DNA from: Marchantia polymorpha subsp. ruderalis
Taxonomy: Eukaryota > Streptophyta > Marchantiopsida > Marchantiales > Marchantiaceae
Assembly (NCBI GenBank): GCA_037833965.1
Contig: AP031352.1
Span: forward strand, 13,682,501-13,746,500
Direction of reading: 5' to 3'
Length of the DNA: 64,000 nt
A program made the position numbers and the translations under genes. Shown here piece by piece: positions 37,991 through 50,805 of the stretch (its first letter is position 1; each line of letters opens with the position of its first letter). The notes under the pieces were generated by a model. That model ran no database searches and was not told the origin of the DNA. It saw only the letters and a list, made by a program, of their open reading frames with translations.

Positions 37991-40900
37991 AATTCCTGGA
38001 CTGAAAACAGAGGAGATTACAGCACCAATAAAGTGGCATACACGCTTTGAACGTTCTTGCTACGAGGTTCCCCCACATACCACTACTCTGGTGGAGTACA
38101 TGGCGGAAAGGTGGTACTGGATCCTTTCCGCTGGATATCATTACGTTGCCCTCCATATAAACATATCTCTCGTCTTTTGGAGCAGATGGCGGAAATGTGG
38201 TACCACAAGGACAAAGTCTGGAACCGCAGACAGACCGCCACAAGGATAGAGCAAGCTGGGGAATGACACATGTGGAAACCAAATTCCGTGACGTTGAAAA
38301 AGCAACGCTTCGACAGACGAGCAGCGTCTGGCTGGTGGGACGAGGAAATCATTCCGGCACCATTATTCATTGCCAACGAGAGCACTTTTCACTTCTCGCT
38401 TTGCCCACACCGTTTCGTTGACGCTCTCGAGGTCAGAATCAGCACCGTCGCCCTTTCGCGCTCAACATCTGTCTCATGCAACTCCTACACTCCGCAGTCT
38501 GCCACGAAATGCCAATGAAAACGAGTTCCCTTTGCCCATCTTGGCCCTCGGCAATGATCACTGCTCACGCCAGGCTTCACACTTCCCCACATCTTCTCAG
38601 GCAGCTCCATTGAGTACCTTCATGGATCGGTGCGAAACTCTCACGGATATCAATTACGAGAATATGAGGAATATGAGGATATGGCAAGGGTCTATGATCC
38701 ATGCCCCAGAAGACGTGATGATGCTTTAATGGAAATGTCTTCTTCTAACTTTCGGGGGTGTTTGTTCCTCTCTTCCCTTGCACGGGAAGATCGATGGCCC
38801 CGTCTCGTTTGCAGCATCCTTGCTTCATGCACTTCCAAACGGAGATTGATGAGGAGAATGATTCCATGGTCCACGCAAAAGATGCCGGACCCCTCGAACT
38901 GACACATGAATTTGGTCGAGGGCATGAATCCAAAACCTCGCTCGCTCTCGTTCATTTCTTTGCAGGAAACCATCATTCGGCTCTCGAAAGCCGCAGAAAG
39001 CAGATGCCAATGTCGTCCGAGCATTTCCGGACCGCTGCTGGGCGTTGGAAATTGGGGAGAGTCGAAAAGACAAAAAGGTCGAGAAAAGGTCTTTGCGGTC
39101 AACTGAAGAGAACAGCAGACCCCTGAGACCACTGGCATCCAAAGTCTTCCCGGTGACTGAGAGCAGCAACGACGGCGGCAGCAGCATGACCGCAAGTTCG
39201 CCAAGCCAAGCCTTGGGCTAATAAATGAAATCAGCGGGCATTGGCTACATGATACGAGCAAAGGAGAATGTCGACGATGTGGACGAAAGTGGACACCTGG
39301 AGGACGAGGAACGGTCGACAAGCCCGGCCGTTTACCAAGTCTGCCTGCCATTCGATCGTAGATGGCCTGACTCCGAGACGCTCCATTAACGCTCTACTGT
39401 ACTGGCCCTCTACGTGGGACACGTAGAAAAAGCTGCGAGATTTCGTGGTTTGGAAGGTGGTGGTGCCTCCCAAACCCCGTATCGGTGATGCAAAGCAAGC
39501 CACATGTGTCTAGCAATGAGACAAATCCAATAACACTCGGATGAAGATGTGATGCATTTCGAATGCTCGCAACATTTGCATTTCTGCGCTTAGAAATCAG
39601 AAAGCACAAATCTCCTTCGCAACAGCTGCAGCTACGAAAATAGTTGCGTCTGCATATCTTGCGCATTGCTCGATGAAGTGTACTGGAAAGGCGTTTTGGG
39701 TTCTACGCGTAAGAGTTTCTTCCCCTTTTCTTGAAATGTAGGTCTGGAGGGAGATTAAAGACCTTGTAGCTCGTCAAAATTCCAAACGGCTTCAAAGAGA
39801 AATCGGATGCCGCCTGTGGAAAATTATGCCTGGGTTCTCAAATTGTCCTCATCGCGCACAAGTTGCTCAACTTGCGCCGGAGGCCTGTGGTCACCGGTAT
39901 ACCGTAACGCCCGGAGGAGCTACGATGGAGATACAGCATTAATAAGAGTCCCGTGGGTGAAGATAAGATCAGGAGCCACAAAGAGCGTGGCAATGAAAGG
40001 GAGAGGAGGATTAATGGAAGTTTAGTTAGCGTAATGGGCGGTTGTACAGGACATGTGGCCAACAGCAGTGCTGCGCAAGCATTTTCAGGCTTGTGTACGT
40101 CACCACAGCACACGTACACGCAGCAAAGAAGGTTCAAGGCTCGAGCAAATCCTCTACAACTCCGCAGAGGAAAGGCAATTAGGCCGGCCCTAATTGCCCA
40201 GCGGCTAAACCACGGCCTGAGTACACGTACAAGACAAATGCAACTGTTGCTGCAACGATCGACGAAGAAGATCGGTTTCCCTAACGAGCAAGACCCAAGA
40301 AATCCACTTAATGGACCTGAAGTCAAAAGTGAGCAGGCGTACTTGTACTGGCCCCCACATGGACTCTGTCTTCTACTCACTACGCTTTTGCCATTTTGCG
40401 CTTGCGCTTATGGTGATGTGATTGCAAAGCACACTTGCACATCTTCCTTCGCCCTTCACGCTGCAGGGGCTCAGCTGGGCTAGGCCACGTGAGCTCAGCA
40501 ACTGAACCTTCAATATGCAGGAACATGGAGATATTATGAGCTCCATCGCCCGGATTCAACTGCTGAGAGAGCCTCGTTCTCTTCTTTTCTTTTTCTTTTT
40601 TTCCTTTCTTCTTCTCTCCCCCTCCCCCTCTCTCGACACAAAACAAGTACAGTAGAGTACAGTGCTCGGGGCATGGGAAGCATAGAAGAAATCCACATGG
40701 AGCGCGGACCACTCACCGTGTCGCGGGAGCCGACGGTTAGCGAGCTTTTTGACATCGTGCAGGACATGCGAATTATTGTTGTGGGACATGTTTTTTGTTC
40801 GACGATGATGCGGTACACCGGAGGTGGACTCGACAAGGACTCGGACTCGGAGCCCGGGTCAAGGAAGCAGGAAAAAACAAAAGCAAGGGAAGAACGTGTG

Positions 40901-43267
40901 CCAGAGGGAGCTCGGAGTCCAGACCCTTCAGAAGCGGCTCACATGATGTCCCTCCCGGATGAGGTCGGCCCAGGGCCCCAAAGTGGCTCTCCCTAACTCG
41001 CCACCATGTTATTGGCAATGTGGTGCTCGAAACGATTTTCTCAAGGTGCCGAGATGTGATCTTAGCACCTCGCTCTCTCCTGGCCTTTTGATATTTATTG
41101 TGGCCGGGGTCTGCCCCCTAAGGAATTGGATTCTACAATCCGGCCAGCAGTAGTCCGCACGAAGGCCACTCACTTATCATGATCACCGTCTAGGCTGGAA
41201 GATGCAAGTCCCGGAGTTTCGCAGAAAAAACCCAAATGATCATTTTCCATCCAGTGCCAGGGAAAAAATGATCACAAGCTCATGCAGAATCCCTACTCTA
41301 GATATGGAACATGGTAAATATTGCTGGGGCTCGAAGGGCAAAGTAGAAACAAGAAAGATTAAACTCGAACCGATGGCCTGGAACACTGATCACAACGGGA
41401 GATCCTTCAAAGTGACGTGAGCAGTAGGAAGACTAGGTCGGAGGCAGATCTTCAGGTAGGTGCCAGGTACACATCCGAGAGGATCCCGACTGGAAGCAAT
41501 TTCCTTCAATGCGGACCGGGCGGACCTATTTCTCGTACCCAGTCTAGAGTGAACTATACATGAACATTCCGGTTGGTGGCGGTGAGTTCACTCGACACAT
41601 CTGGAGGCGTAATCAATTTTCCAATGATGCAAGCTATGACTTGGAAATTTCAAAGAAAAGCATGTCGGATTTGGGAACTTCTCGTGCCCGCATTAAGAGT
41701 GAGAAGCTTAGTCGTGGCCAGGAGAGTAAGGTCAAGGTTACAAAAGAACTCCTCGCTTGACCTCGGTTGGTAGGAAGATGAAACATGCACAATATATTCC
41801 TCAACATTCGGCATGGGTGTCTAGAGTTTCTGATCCCTGGCCCATGATCGTGGAAACCCAGCATCACTTTCCTTACCTTACCTACTAACACGAAGAGAAA
41901 AGTGACACCGTCGAATAGACTTGGATGAAGTCTTTTGCGAATCTTACGAGTAGGTAGCCAAGGCATGACCGACGATTGTCGAGCCGAGGATGTTATGAGA
42001 ATGTTTCGATTTCTTCCTTCTACATGTCAGTCCTCTCCATCATCAACGTGACAAAAGAAGACAAAAATTCTCCGTAAACATGGCTGAACACCCATTTACT
42101 TGAGTCCAGTGAGAAATCACCAAAATTCCAGCTCAAGATGATATTGGCGCACTCAACGTCAGCAAGAGTCGATGGGCGACTAACTTAATGCAGAGGTTTG
42201 CTGGTTTAACAAGTCATTCTTTAGTTGGCTGTGGAGATTACGGGCATTGGTACATAACATGGATTGTTGAGTTAGGGACCGTGCACAGCTTTACCGAGAA
42301 TGTGAACAAGTAAGTATCATAGTTGTCATTCTACTTTTGTGTATTTCGGAAACCGCAATAGTATCTTAATCAGCAGGGGTTTTCGTCAAGCTCCAGGTAG
42401 AGGGAATAGTTGATGGGTAGTGCATCTTGAAGACCCCCAATATTTAGACATTCGTAAAAGTGGATCGCAAGAGATGTTAGAGTAGAATTACTAGGAAACC
42501 TTTCACATTTTACAAACTGATTGCGAGAGGTGTAAGAGAAGCAGACGGAATGGAAAAATACGAGAGTGACTAGTACACTCCCCCATTTGCGTTGGGGAGA
42601 GGGATGTCCTGGATCCTCGCGTCGATTTCTAGTGGAAGCTGTTGCCATGGTTCTTTGTCTGGATGGAGTCTTGGAGAGCGAGATGGATGGGACGCGAGGG
42701 CGAGCGAGCCTGGTGGGGTTTGGTTCTGGTTGGGGGAGTGAGATACACGAGTGCATGGCCTACGTTGTAGAACAGCATGGTTTAAGGCACACATGACCCA
42801 CTACAACAGTGGAGAATCGATGTCTCCCTCGACACCAGATCAGCACGAGACCCGGTCACGGACTTTCCCTCACAGGACATGGAAATTGTTTTATTATTGG
42901 GGGCTTTTTGTCTGCAGCCGACGTAAAGAAGTGGTCGTGCCAGAAGTTCATCATCATCCTAGACTGCAAGACCAGCTAAAGCTGAGGTGACAGGGTCGGA
43001 TGGAGGGTTTGAAAGTGATGAAAATTGCGCCTTCTATGCACGACGCTCTGGGTCGAAAGGATTACCTCAGCGCTGGCCCCACTGCCAGAGCCTGTACCAG
43101 AAGTAGGATCCTACAGACAGCGAGCAAGACATGCTACGTTTGCAGCAGCTGCATTATCACGACGCTTGGCACATACGCCCTAATGCACTCGAGTGGACGA
43201 GCAGATAAGTAAAAGGTTCCCGACCAAAGGGAATGTAACTCCGAAGAATTTTACCTCAATGGACTTA

Positions 43268-43312
43268 CAGCACTCTACCCTCCCTCCCTCCCTCCCTCCC
43301 GCTAGAGTGCTG
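43268..43312. repeat. (CCCT)n run framed by a perfect 10-bp inverted repeat
   Basis: CAGCACTCTA at 43268-43277 and its exact reverse complement TAGAGTGCTG at 43303-43312 enclose a 25-base CCCT-repeat loop. The minus strand therefore offers six GGG runs inside a potential hairpin. Confidence 0.8.
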
Positions 43313-44139
43313 CAACCAACACTATCGTAGTCTCCATCACTCACCACATCAACTAGGCACTTCAATGTGCATGTGCATCTGCATCCGATGGCGTGATCCA
43401 CATAAGACACATTACAGATGGTGCCCAGGAGTTCACAGACCCCCGTTGAGCTCCTCGAGTGGGAGGGAACACCGTCCTGCTCAGTACGACTGAAGCAGGC
43501 GAGTCGGGGACACGACCGCCATATGTACAATTCTAGTTCCTCTAGATGAGCAAACAGACCGCCATCCTTGCAGGCATCGTTGTCACCGCGCTACCTACAC
43601 CAGGCAGGCCGTCCTGGAACGCGAGGAGGGAGGAGGCAATGGGGCATCCATGTGCACCGTATTGTGCTGGAAAACCATCGAGGCGAAGATCGACCGTATG
43701 GATGCCCATGACCCCTGCTTTAATCTTTTCCTTCTGATTTCCAGTGCCAGTGCCAGCGCCAGAGCCAATGCATTGACTGTCTGCCTGGCCGCTCGAGCAT
43801 CGTCTCCCACTCCCGGATAAGGCCTCGGCGCGAGAATACGAAGGCAACCGTATGCGCTCGTGCGTCGCCACCGAGCCCGAAAGAAACGACCTTCCGGATA
43901 GAAAGCTGTGCATCCGAATGGTCCTCGGCGTCACGGACCGACCACAGTCCAGGACCCTCTCCCTGATGCATGCATAAGCATCCAACAAATGCTCGAGCCG
44001 TACGGGGCTGAACTGAACGAACCCGAACGAGTCCGATGAATTGGCTTCGACCTTCGTCGCCCGAGCTAATGATTATGGCGAGCAATCGGATCGGAGACAC
44101 GGTGAGGGGAGCGTGTGTGAAGAGCAGCCGCGGGCCAAC

Positions 44140-44171
44140 GGGCGGGCGGGCGGGCGGGCGGGCGGGCGGGC
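44140..44171. repeat. (GGGC)n simple repeat
   Basis: Seven or more GGGC units in a row give a G-rich plus strand that could form a quadruplex. In the minus-strand frame it reads as a Pro-Ala-Arg repeat, which inflates an otherwise unsupported open frame. Confidence 0.85.
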
Positions 44172-47100
44172 AGGACCCGAAGAGGAAAGGATGAAAAACA
44201 ACCTTTTGAAGTTTGAAGTTGGGAAGGCGAAATCTTGGAAAAACCAGCATCATCATAGTTTACTGTTGAGCGAATATAACAAATAATAACTGTTGGCAGC
44301 ACACAAAATCACCGCCCTGTAAGTAGGTTAGTGAAATGGCCAAGGACTGTCTAACTCTTGCTTTCATGAGATTCTTGCATCATAAAGAGGCACATCAATT
44401 CCCGCATTTATTTCTTGCATGAGCATAACCAAGTCCACATTCCTACATGTTATTCGATGTTGTTCTTAGCACGCTCGAATCAAATCGGCCAGGGAGCTCT
44501 CGCATTCGTCTCTTCGTGGCCTGGTCCTGAAACGGAAAACTGCATGGCTCTAAGCGCGGGCGGGATTAGGGTCGACTTATGTCTACAAGAGCATAAAGCC
44601 CCGGAAAATCACGAGCCGTCGTTGGCTCATGTCGAGGATTGTGGAGATTGAGGAACTGTCTTCACCATCGACGCTGCTCTGAATTGGAAAGCCGTAAAGC
44701 CTACACGCGGGGAGGCGGGTTGTAGGCCTGCGGCATTGTGCGCAGTTTTATAACATTGATGATCGCATTACACCAGTCATCGAGCTCGTGCTCTGCTCCG
44801 TGAAAGTCGAACAGTTGTGAGGGAATCTGAGCTCTGAGCTTCTTGCTCGCCCTGGCTGGCTGGCTTGGCTCTTTTGGGCCCAGCTGTGCCTTCTCATTTC
44901 CATCTAACTAAAGCCGGTAATCGGATTCCTCTCCTCCTCCTTCCCAACGGCGGCCTTGGAAGCTCTTTTCTCCATTGATCGATGGGTGACATGCGGTGGA
45001 TAAACCTGTTCCGAACCTCGAGCGTGTCCATGACCATCAGCTTGCATGATCATGCAACGATGGAAACAGACAGGCATTCTCCAGATATCCAGCTTTGGAT
45101 GTGTGGAGCGGCTCTGGAAGGAATTCTGATAGAGTGATAAAGTGAGGTTCTCATCTGAACCTCGACACATTTGTTGTTCTCCGCATGTGCTGGAAACGCC
45201 GTTACAACCCTCCATGCATTGGCAATTAAGTGGGATTAGAATCACCGTCACCGCTATCCATGCGCGCCTCGTTTAGCCACCTACGTCTCGAGGATCAGAG
45301 CACCAAATCCTAGGACTCTCAGGCACGGGCGATAATGAAATTTGCGTCTGCAGAGAATGTGAAGAGTTTGGACCTTGGCCATGAAAGTGCCCCTTTTTGC
45401 TCTGAGCTTTTCGTTTGCAGCTTAGAAAACTTAGATGAAAAGAAGAGCTGCTCTTCGACGAGTCTTTCCTGAAAGTTGAAAAGCTGTTAATCTTCACAGA
45501 CACTGAATGCAAAGAGGAATGCTGTGGAAGAGTCATATTCGCCAAGAGGGTCAGGTGTCCAAGATTAGCTTGAAGCGGGCTGCATTGTGTCATAGGCCAC
45601 ATTGCTTGCATGAGGTCTCAACAAGCGTGTGCGTGGGACATCCAGACAGCATGAACAATTCTCTATAATCCTCTTTTCATGGTGTTCACCGCATCTACCA
45701 ATATGTCCGGCGAAAATCGCTAACAGGCGTGGTGTGTACCATATAGTACTTTTCTGATCTGTTGCAGTATGCATCTGTTAGCGTGGACCTGCCCGAATTA
45801 GGATCTCGTACCCATCTGGTTCGTCTTTTCATGCATGTAAGGAGGCTTCTGGAGGAAAATTTGAAATGGCAGACAAGATTGTCAAAAGTTAATGGATTAT
45901 TAGAATCAATAATTTCCGATCTTTACTTATCGAAAACCAAGTATGCATTTTCTTTATCATCGTCGGAGAGCTTTATTCCACATGCAAAGGGTAATTCCGG
46001 GAGGTAAAGCATGTGAGGTTTACTTTCTTTGGGAGGGTGGATTTACAGTCAAGGTTCCAACAAGATGGTAATGGATTTTGCCATGAGGAATTTGGATGTT
46101 TTGGATACATCAGACAAATTCTATGCAGTTTCTCGTAAACGTTATAGCCAGAGCTTTAAAAAATACATAACTATTCAGATTTGTGTTCAGCAGTGTCAAC
46201 ATTAAAGTGCAATTTGGACTGAAAGTTGTTCCTTCACGATGCAGAGATGTACTAATTGTTTTGAAACCACTGCAATATTTGCAAACTATTACATATGGTC
46301 TTCATACTCGTTGACAAGCATACATAGTTTAGCAAAGATACGGCCGTTTAAACAACCTAAACTTTGTCCGTGTCGGTTTTGTACATTGCAAATTGGATGC
46401 TTCTCCGCACATGATATTTTCGGTTATTATCGGCAGTGGTTGGGGAAGAACATGCAGGCAAATACCATTCCGACCATATATCCGATTTGTCAATATATAC
46501 GCTGTCAACCTGAAAGCGATAGTTTCACGTAAGCTGTGTCATTTCGACGGTCACGGTAATAAGCAGTTCTCGAGGCCGGAAAATGTTCTCCATCCTCACA
46601 TCCGATTGGTCGTTGTATTTGCCAATATTGTCGTGATACTAAACATCAGTTCACATCTTCGTTCCATTTGTTTACGACGGTTTTGGTATCTACAGAATTT
46701 GTTTCTACTTTAAAAACCATCTCGAGGCCAAGGTTCTTGGTGCACATGCATTTTTGCAGTAAGGTTGTGAGAGGTGTTGTCAGTTGTGTGAATAAGTCGC
46801 GATCATAGATCAAGGCAGGGAGACACGGTTGAGAATGTATCTAACCAGCGATTTTGCACACATAATGTACTCTGTTTGCAAAGTATCTGGTAAAATGTGT
46901 TCTTATTAGTATTTTACAAAGTTTAGTTTTTCTGTTCTCATTTTACTTGCTAGAATCGGGCACTTTGGAACAGATTTAATTCCGAGTTATGTGAGTAACA
47001 ACCTTGAGTGAGATTTATTTTGTCTGTATGCTGAACACTATTTTTCCCTCCACGAAGTGCAGACTTGTTCTTATCAGACTGCTATTTTTCACATTTTTAG

Positions 47101-48209
47101 AAGGTTTCACATATACTGCTATCCTCTGCAATGATATAGAGATATTATCAATATACTTCAATATTCGTTCACACGTGCTGCCGTTCACAGGTACGATCAT
47201 ACATGAAGGTTATCATCTTCAAATCGATTGAATCAATCTCAACACGAAACGTAGGACATTTTATAATTAGGTACATTCTGCATGTCTCACTACCATATCA
47301 TCGGAAGTACTTTCAGAGTGAGATCTTCACGAAGTCTGGCCTAGAAATGTACTCGATGAAGGTACAGACAATTTCTGAGCAAAGAAACTACAGAAGATAC
47401 GTTTCAGCTAGGAAATCACACGCAGTGTTGTGTCTACTGGGTCATATAACATATTACATAAAACACACAGGGGAACATGATTGCGCATATCCAATACTAT
47501 ACCCTAATTCACCACAATTGGGAACAAGATTTTCCGGGAATGTCCAGGCAGACAAAATTCAATAGTAAACCGGCTGTTCCGTCTTTGCAAGTAGTTTGTG
47601 GAGATGATTCGTCGTAGTTGTGAGGGATGGGTTCACTGAAACGACATTACCTGACGTACAGCGTAACGGAAACCACATTGCGGGGCATTTTCTCTAAAAG
47701 CATGGAGAAATGAAAAACTTCCTCTACGTGATAATTCAATTAACAGCCGAGAGACATGAAGTGAGGTAGTGTGGGGCATCAGTTCTCGCTATTAATCCCT
47801 ATAACTGGACACATCAGACCATGATTCGTCTACTTTGATCCAACTCTTGCAGTCTCTTGAACATTCGGGTAGTTTATAGCATTCAACTCAGATGCACATG
47901 CCAGAGATAAGCCAGCTCGAATTCATTAGTGGATATACATACAATAACTCAGTGGATGTAAGAGAGATTACGACTCTTTTCGACCTGTATACTGGAAATG
48001 AACATCCAGAAGCCTTGAACTACCTTCCATCACTTCAGATAATACCACAAAGTCTGAATAGATAGCTGTGCGTTGAAGGCCTCGCAATACTGAACATTCC
48101 GAAGGGTCGGAGCTTAATGAACTGAGCTCACTGTGATTGGAGTGTGGATCCCTACTGTAAAGCAGTGCAAAAAATTGGGCCTTTTCGAATACCAGGCAAG
48201 AAATTACAC

Positions 48210-49276
48210 TTAGTCCACCTCTTGTAGAGGGGGGGCAACATCCTCTGCGGTGAATTTACCCTTGCCCTTCTCAGCGGCTCTACCCTTGCCCTTCCTGTCA
48301 AGAAGAGCCTTCCTGTCCTTATCAAGCTTCAACTTGGTGATGACAACCTTGGATGGGTCGATACCAACATTCACGGTGGCACCTGATAGACCAATAATCA
48401 AGAAATGAGAAAGAACACCTCGAGAATTACATCATGAGACTCAGGATAAAATAGACTGTTTCAGCCCTAAAACTAACAGACGAGCTCAACTGAGTGTGGA
48501 ATGGAATACGTAGAAGCTGCACTGGAGGAAAAATTCCTTACCGTTCACCTTCTCGCGGGTGATACGCTCAACGTGGATCACCCACTTACGCCTGTAGACT
48601 TGCACAACCTTACCCTCACGACCCTTGAATGTACCGCGGACAACCTGTACCTCGTCATCCTTCCTCACGGGGACAGATCGCACCTGCACGATTACGAATG
48701 ACGGCGAAATTGAGCAGAGAGGCTTTACGGTGCATTCGCTTTGGCGAACATACTTTAGTAGCATGAACCTCTACTCACAAAATGATAATTTATATCCTTA
48801 AAAATACAGAGCAAACTTAGAGAGCAAGTGTGCAACGCTCACGTTGTATTTGATCTTCAAATCAGAAGATAGGGCAGCGCTCATCAAAATGCGTCTCACG
48901 CTCGAGGGTGCACTGAAGTGCGCCCTTCGGGACTTGCGTCTAGAGCTGCTTACCCCTGCGGTGCGACAACATTGGCAGACGGAGATCGAGTAAATCCACA
49001 TGCGATGTTCACACAGCACAGCGAGTTCCTCATTCCAGGCAAACCAAGGCAAAATCGACAACAAATATTTGAAGTGTTTCTTGAAACCACTAGACACAAG
49101 CGAAAGAACCATACTTGGATTGAATTTCATGTTGTTTCCGATTAGGGCTTGACGATCCTCACGAAATGAACGAGAACAATGACAGAAAGGAAATTTCACA
49201 GCGACCCTACTGGTGTAAGATCAATTTCATCGACAAATACAACAAAGAATCTGCACATACTTGGATTGTACTTCAT
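48210..49276 (-). CDS. RPL26: 60S ribosomal protein L26 (uL24)
   Basis: This is a large-subunit ribosomal protein positioned near the tunnel exit. Four coding exons fit exactly: 49276-49261, 48955-48843, 48683-48542 and 48382-48210, together 444 bases or 147 residues, the usual plant length. Exon 1 is only 16 bases (MKYNP plus one base). The protein continues [20 protein letters not shown], then [20 protein letters not shown] with the KOW motif ([20 protein letters not shown]). It then reads [20 protein letters not shown] and ends in a lysine-rich tail, [17 protein letters not shown]. All splice borders are GT-AG with matching phases. A second possible first exon lies 146 bases closer (49130-49115). 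Fibrillarin lies next upstream on the same strand. Confidence 0.95.
49115..49130 (-). other. RPL26: Alternative 16-base first coding exon of RPL26
   Basis: On the minus strand this reads ATGAAATTCAATCCAA followed by GTATG, a donor identical to that of the distal first exon (ATGAAGTACAATCCAA, GTATG). Both would splice in the same phase to exon 2, giving MKFNP or MKYNP. Both are preceded by an AGCCCTAA motif. I infer a duplicated promoter-plus-first-exon unit; whether both are used is unknown. Confidence 0.7.
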
Positions 49277-49390
49277 GGTGGCAGCGTTTAGGGCTGCAGA
49301 CGTTCGTGATACTGCAGCAGCTGATGCAGGGAGAGAGAAAGAGGAGGAAAGAATGCGAGAGACTTGACAAAAGCCAGGTTCTCTCGAAGT

Positions 49391-49398
49391 AAACCCTA
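49391..49398 (+). promoter_or_regulatory. Telo-box (AAACCCTA) upstream of RPL26
   Basis: AAACCCTA lies 115 bases upstream of the distal RPL26 start. Telo-boxes are known promoter elements of plant ribosomal-protein and other translation-related genes. A related AGCCCTAA also occurs just before each of the two candidate start codons. Confidence 0.6.
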
Positions 49399-50805
49399 GA
49401 ACCCGGGAATCGACGGCTGCGATCTTGAGGTCGCTGGGAAGGCTCATACTCGGGCCTCGTTTCGACGTATAGGACAAGATGAGACCCAGTTGCGTGCAGT
49501 TGACTGTGGTTCGCGAGGTCCGGTATCCAGTTTCTTTTCTCCTGGTGACCGGCACGTAGTTCTTGTAGTACTGGATTTATTTCTGTAGTTTTAATTATTG
49601 TATAATATTCCTAACCTAAATGGGTTCCAAGATAGACCCTTAATTTTTCGCAACGAGATTCTCATCAAATATTTCCCTCCTTCCGTCGCCTTTCTTCGCT
49701 TTTTTTTCGTACATCGTTTTTCATGAGTCTAATAATGGGATACCATATATTTACACGCCCTTAATGTGAAGTCGATTAATTTTTTCATAATAGATGGAGA
49801 AAAATATCTTGGGAGCCTGATTTCTATTTCTCATGGTCCAGGACATTTATCATGACGCAATGAGTTTGAGTAAAATCAAAGTTTCTAAATAGTGTTGTAG
49901 AGATGCCGATACAGCCTTAAATCCTAGTTTAAGGCTGTATGCACTTGTTCCAATCGGGAACGAAGGATGTATATATTTGTCTAAGTAGAACCCCCTTCAT
50001 TCTCTCAAAGGTGCCGCACTCATGGCAAATTGGCATCAGATCGCAAGGTCTGCCAATTACACCAAAGGCGTGCATCAGGTTATGAGGTCATATCGTCTGC
50101 TGTGCTTTACTAGTTAGTAACTGTAGCCATTATTGAATGTTGTACAGATGTTAAACGCTAATCTGAGACAAGCTGTTAACTTGGCACTTATCTTCCTTCA
50201 CTTCTTTCCCGTTTCGAAGTTAGATGTGTGACAATATAATTTAGCATTGTACTTTTGGTTTTTTATCATAATGATGCAGTTTTTCTATATTCTTCAATTG
50301 TTTTAATATATAATTGTAATTTGGGCATTGCATTTCTCGTCTCTTTTCGATAAGTTTTTACTCGCATTTTTCCTTTCTCGCCTAGTGAGTACAATCTTTC
50401 ACTTTCCTCCGTATTTGTTGTTTATATTCAGTCTGTACCATCGTCGTGTGAGATAGGTTTTTCACGATCATCTCATACTTTAAACAAGTTGGATAATAAG
50501 TTGTTTTGGAACGGTATGATAGTTCAAATTCACGGAATAAACAACGCAAGCAATTACTTTTGATGCTCATAAACTTTCTCTTTTGAAACGTAGTTGGCAC
50601 TGGTAATTTCCTTACAAGTATCTCAAAATTATGTACATAGATGGCTTCATATCTCGAAAGGATGCTTGCGCAATGTATATTCCAGATTGTAATCACAATC
50701 AGAACAGTTTCGGATTCAGGGTGACTTCTCCTCAGACAAAACTCTTGCCCATAAAGAGCTTACAACTCTCCAGTCTTACATTACATGCCTACACTAATCT
50801 AGTCC
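49399..50805. other. Intergenic between RPL26 and fibrillarin
   Basis: This interval is A+T-rich and without a supported gene. It must hold the RPL26 promoter on the left and the fibrillarin 3' untranslated region on the right. A perfect 13-bp hairpin lies at 49909-49940. Confidence 0.6.
49909..49940. repeat. Perfect 13-bp inverted repeat with 6-base loop
   Basis: ATACAGCCTTAAA at 49909-49921 pairs exactly with 49928-49940 across TCCTAG. Its role is unknown; it is a candidate miniature-element remnant. Confidence 0.7.

Larger units (their letters stand above)
37991..48209. other. Ten-kilobase interval with no recognisable gene
   Basis: Composition is moderate, and many open frames of 60-220 codons occur on both strands and overlap. 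I recognised no domain, no ordered splice structure and no RNA gene. The longest (38692-39351 minus, 39838-40380 minus, 39953-40483 plus) have arginine-, serine- and cysteine-rich translations typical of chance frames. A 107-codon frame at 40673-40996 looks slightly more protein-like but stays unassigned. Lineage-specific genes, long non-coding RNAs or distal regulatory DNA cannot be excluded. Confidence 0.45.

Noticed and set aside
38692-40483. Several overlapping 176-219-codon frames on both strands
   Set aside because: They overlap each other on opposite strands and have Arg/Ser/Cys-rich translations with no family resemblance.
43720-44256. 178-codon minus-strand frame with a Pro-Ala-Arg repeat
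   Set aside because: The repeat is simply the (GGGC)n microsatellite read in frame; the rest has no domain.
48383-49260. Possible box C/D snoRNA in RPL26 introns
   Set aside because: A near box C motif (ATGATGT) occurs in the last intron, but no correctly spaced CTGA box D or terminal stem follows.
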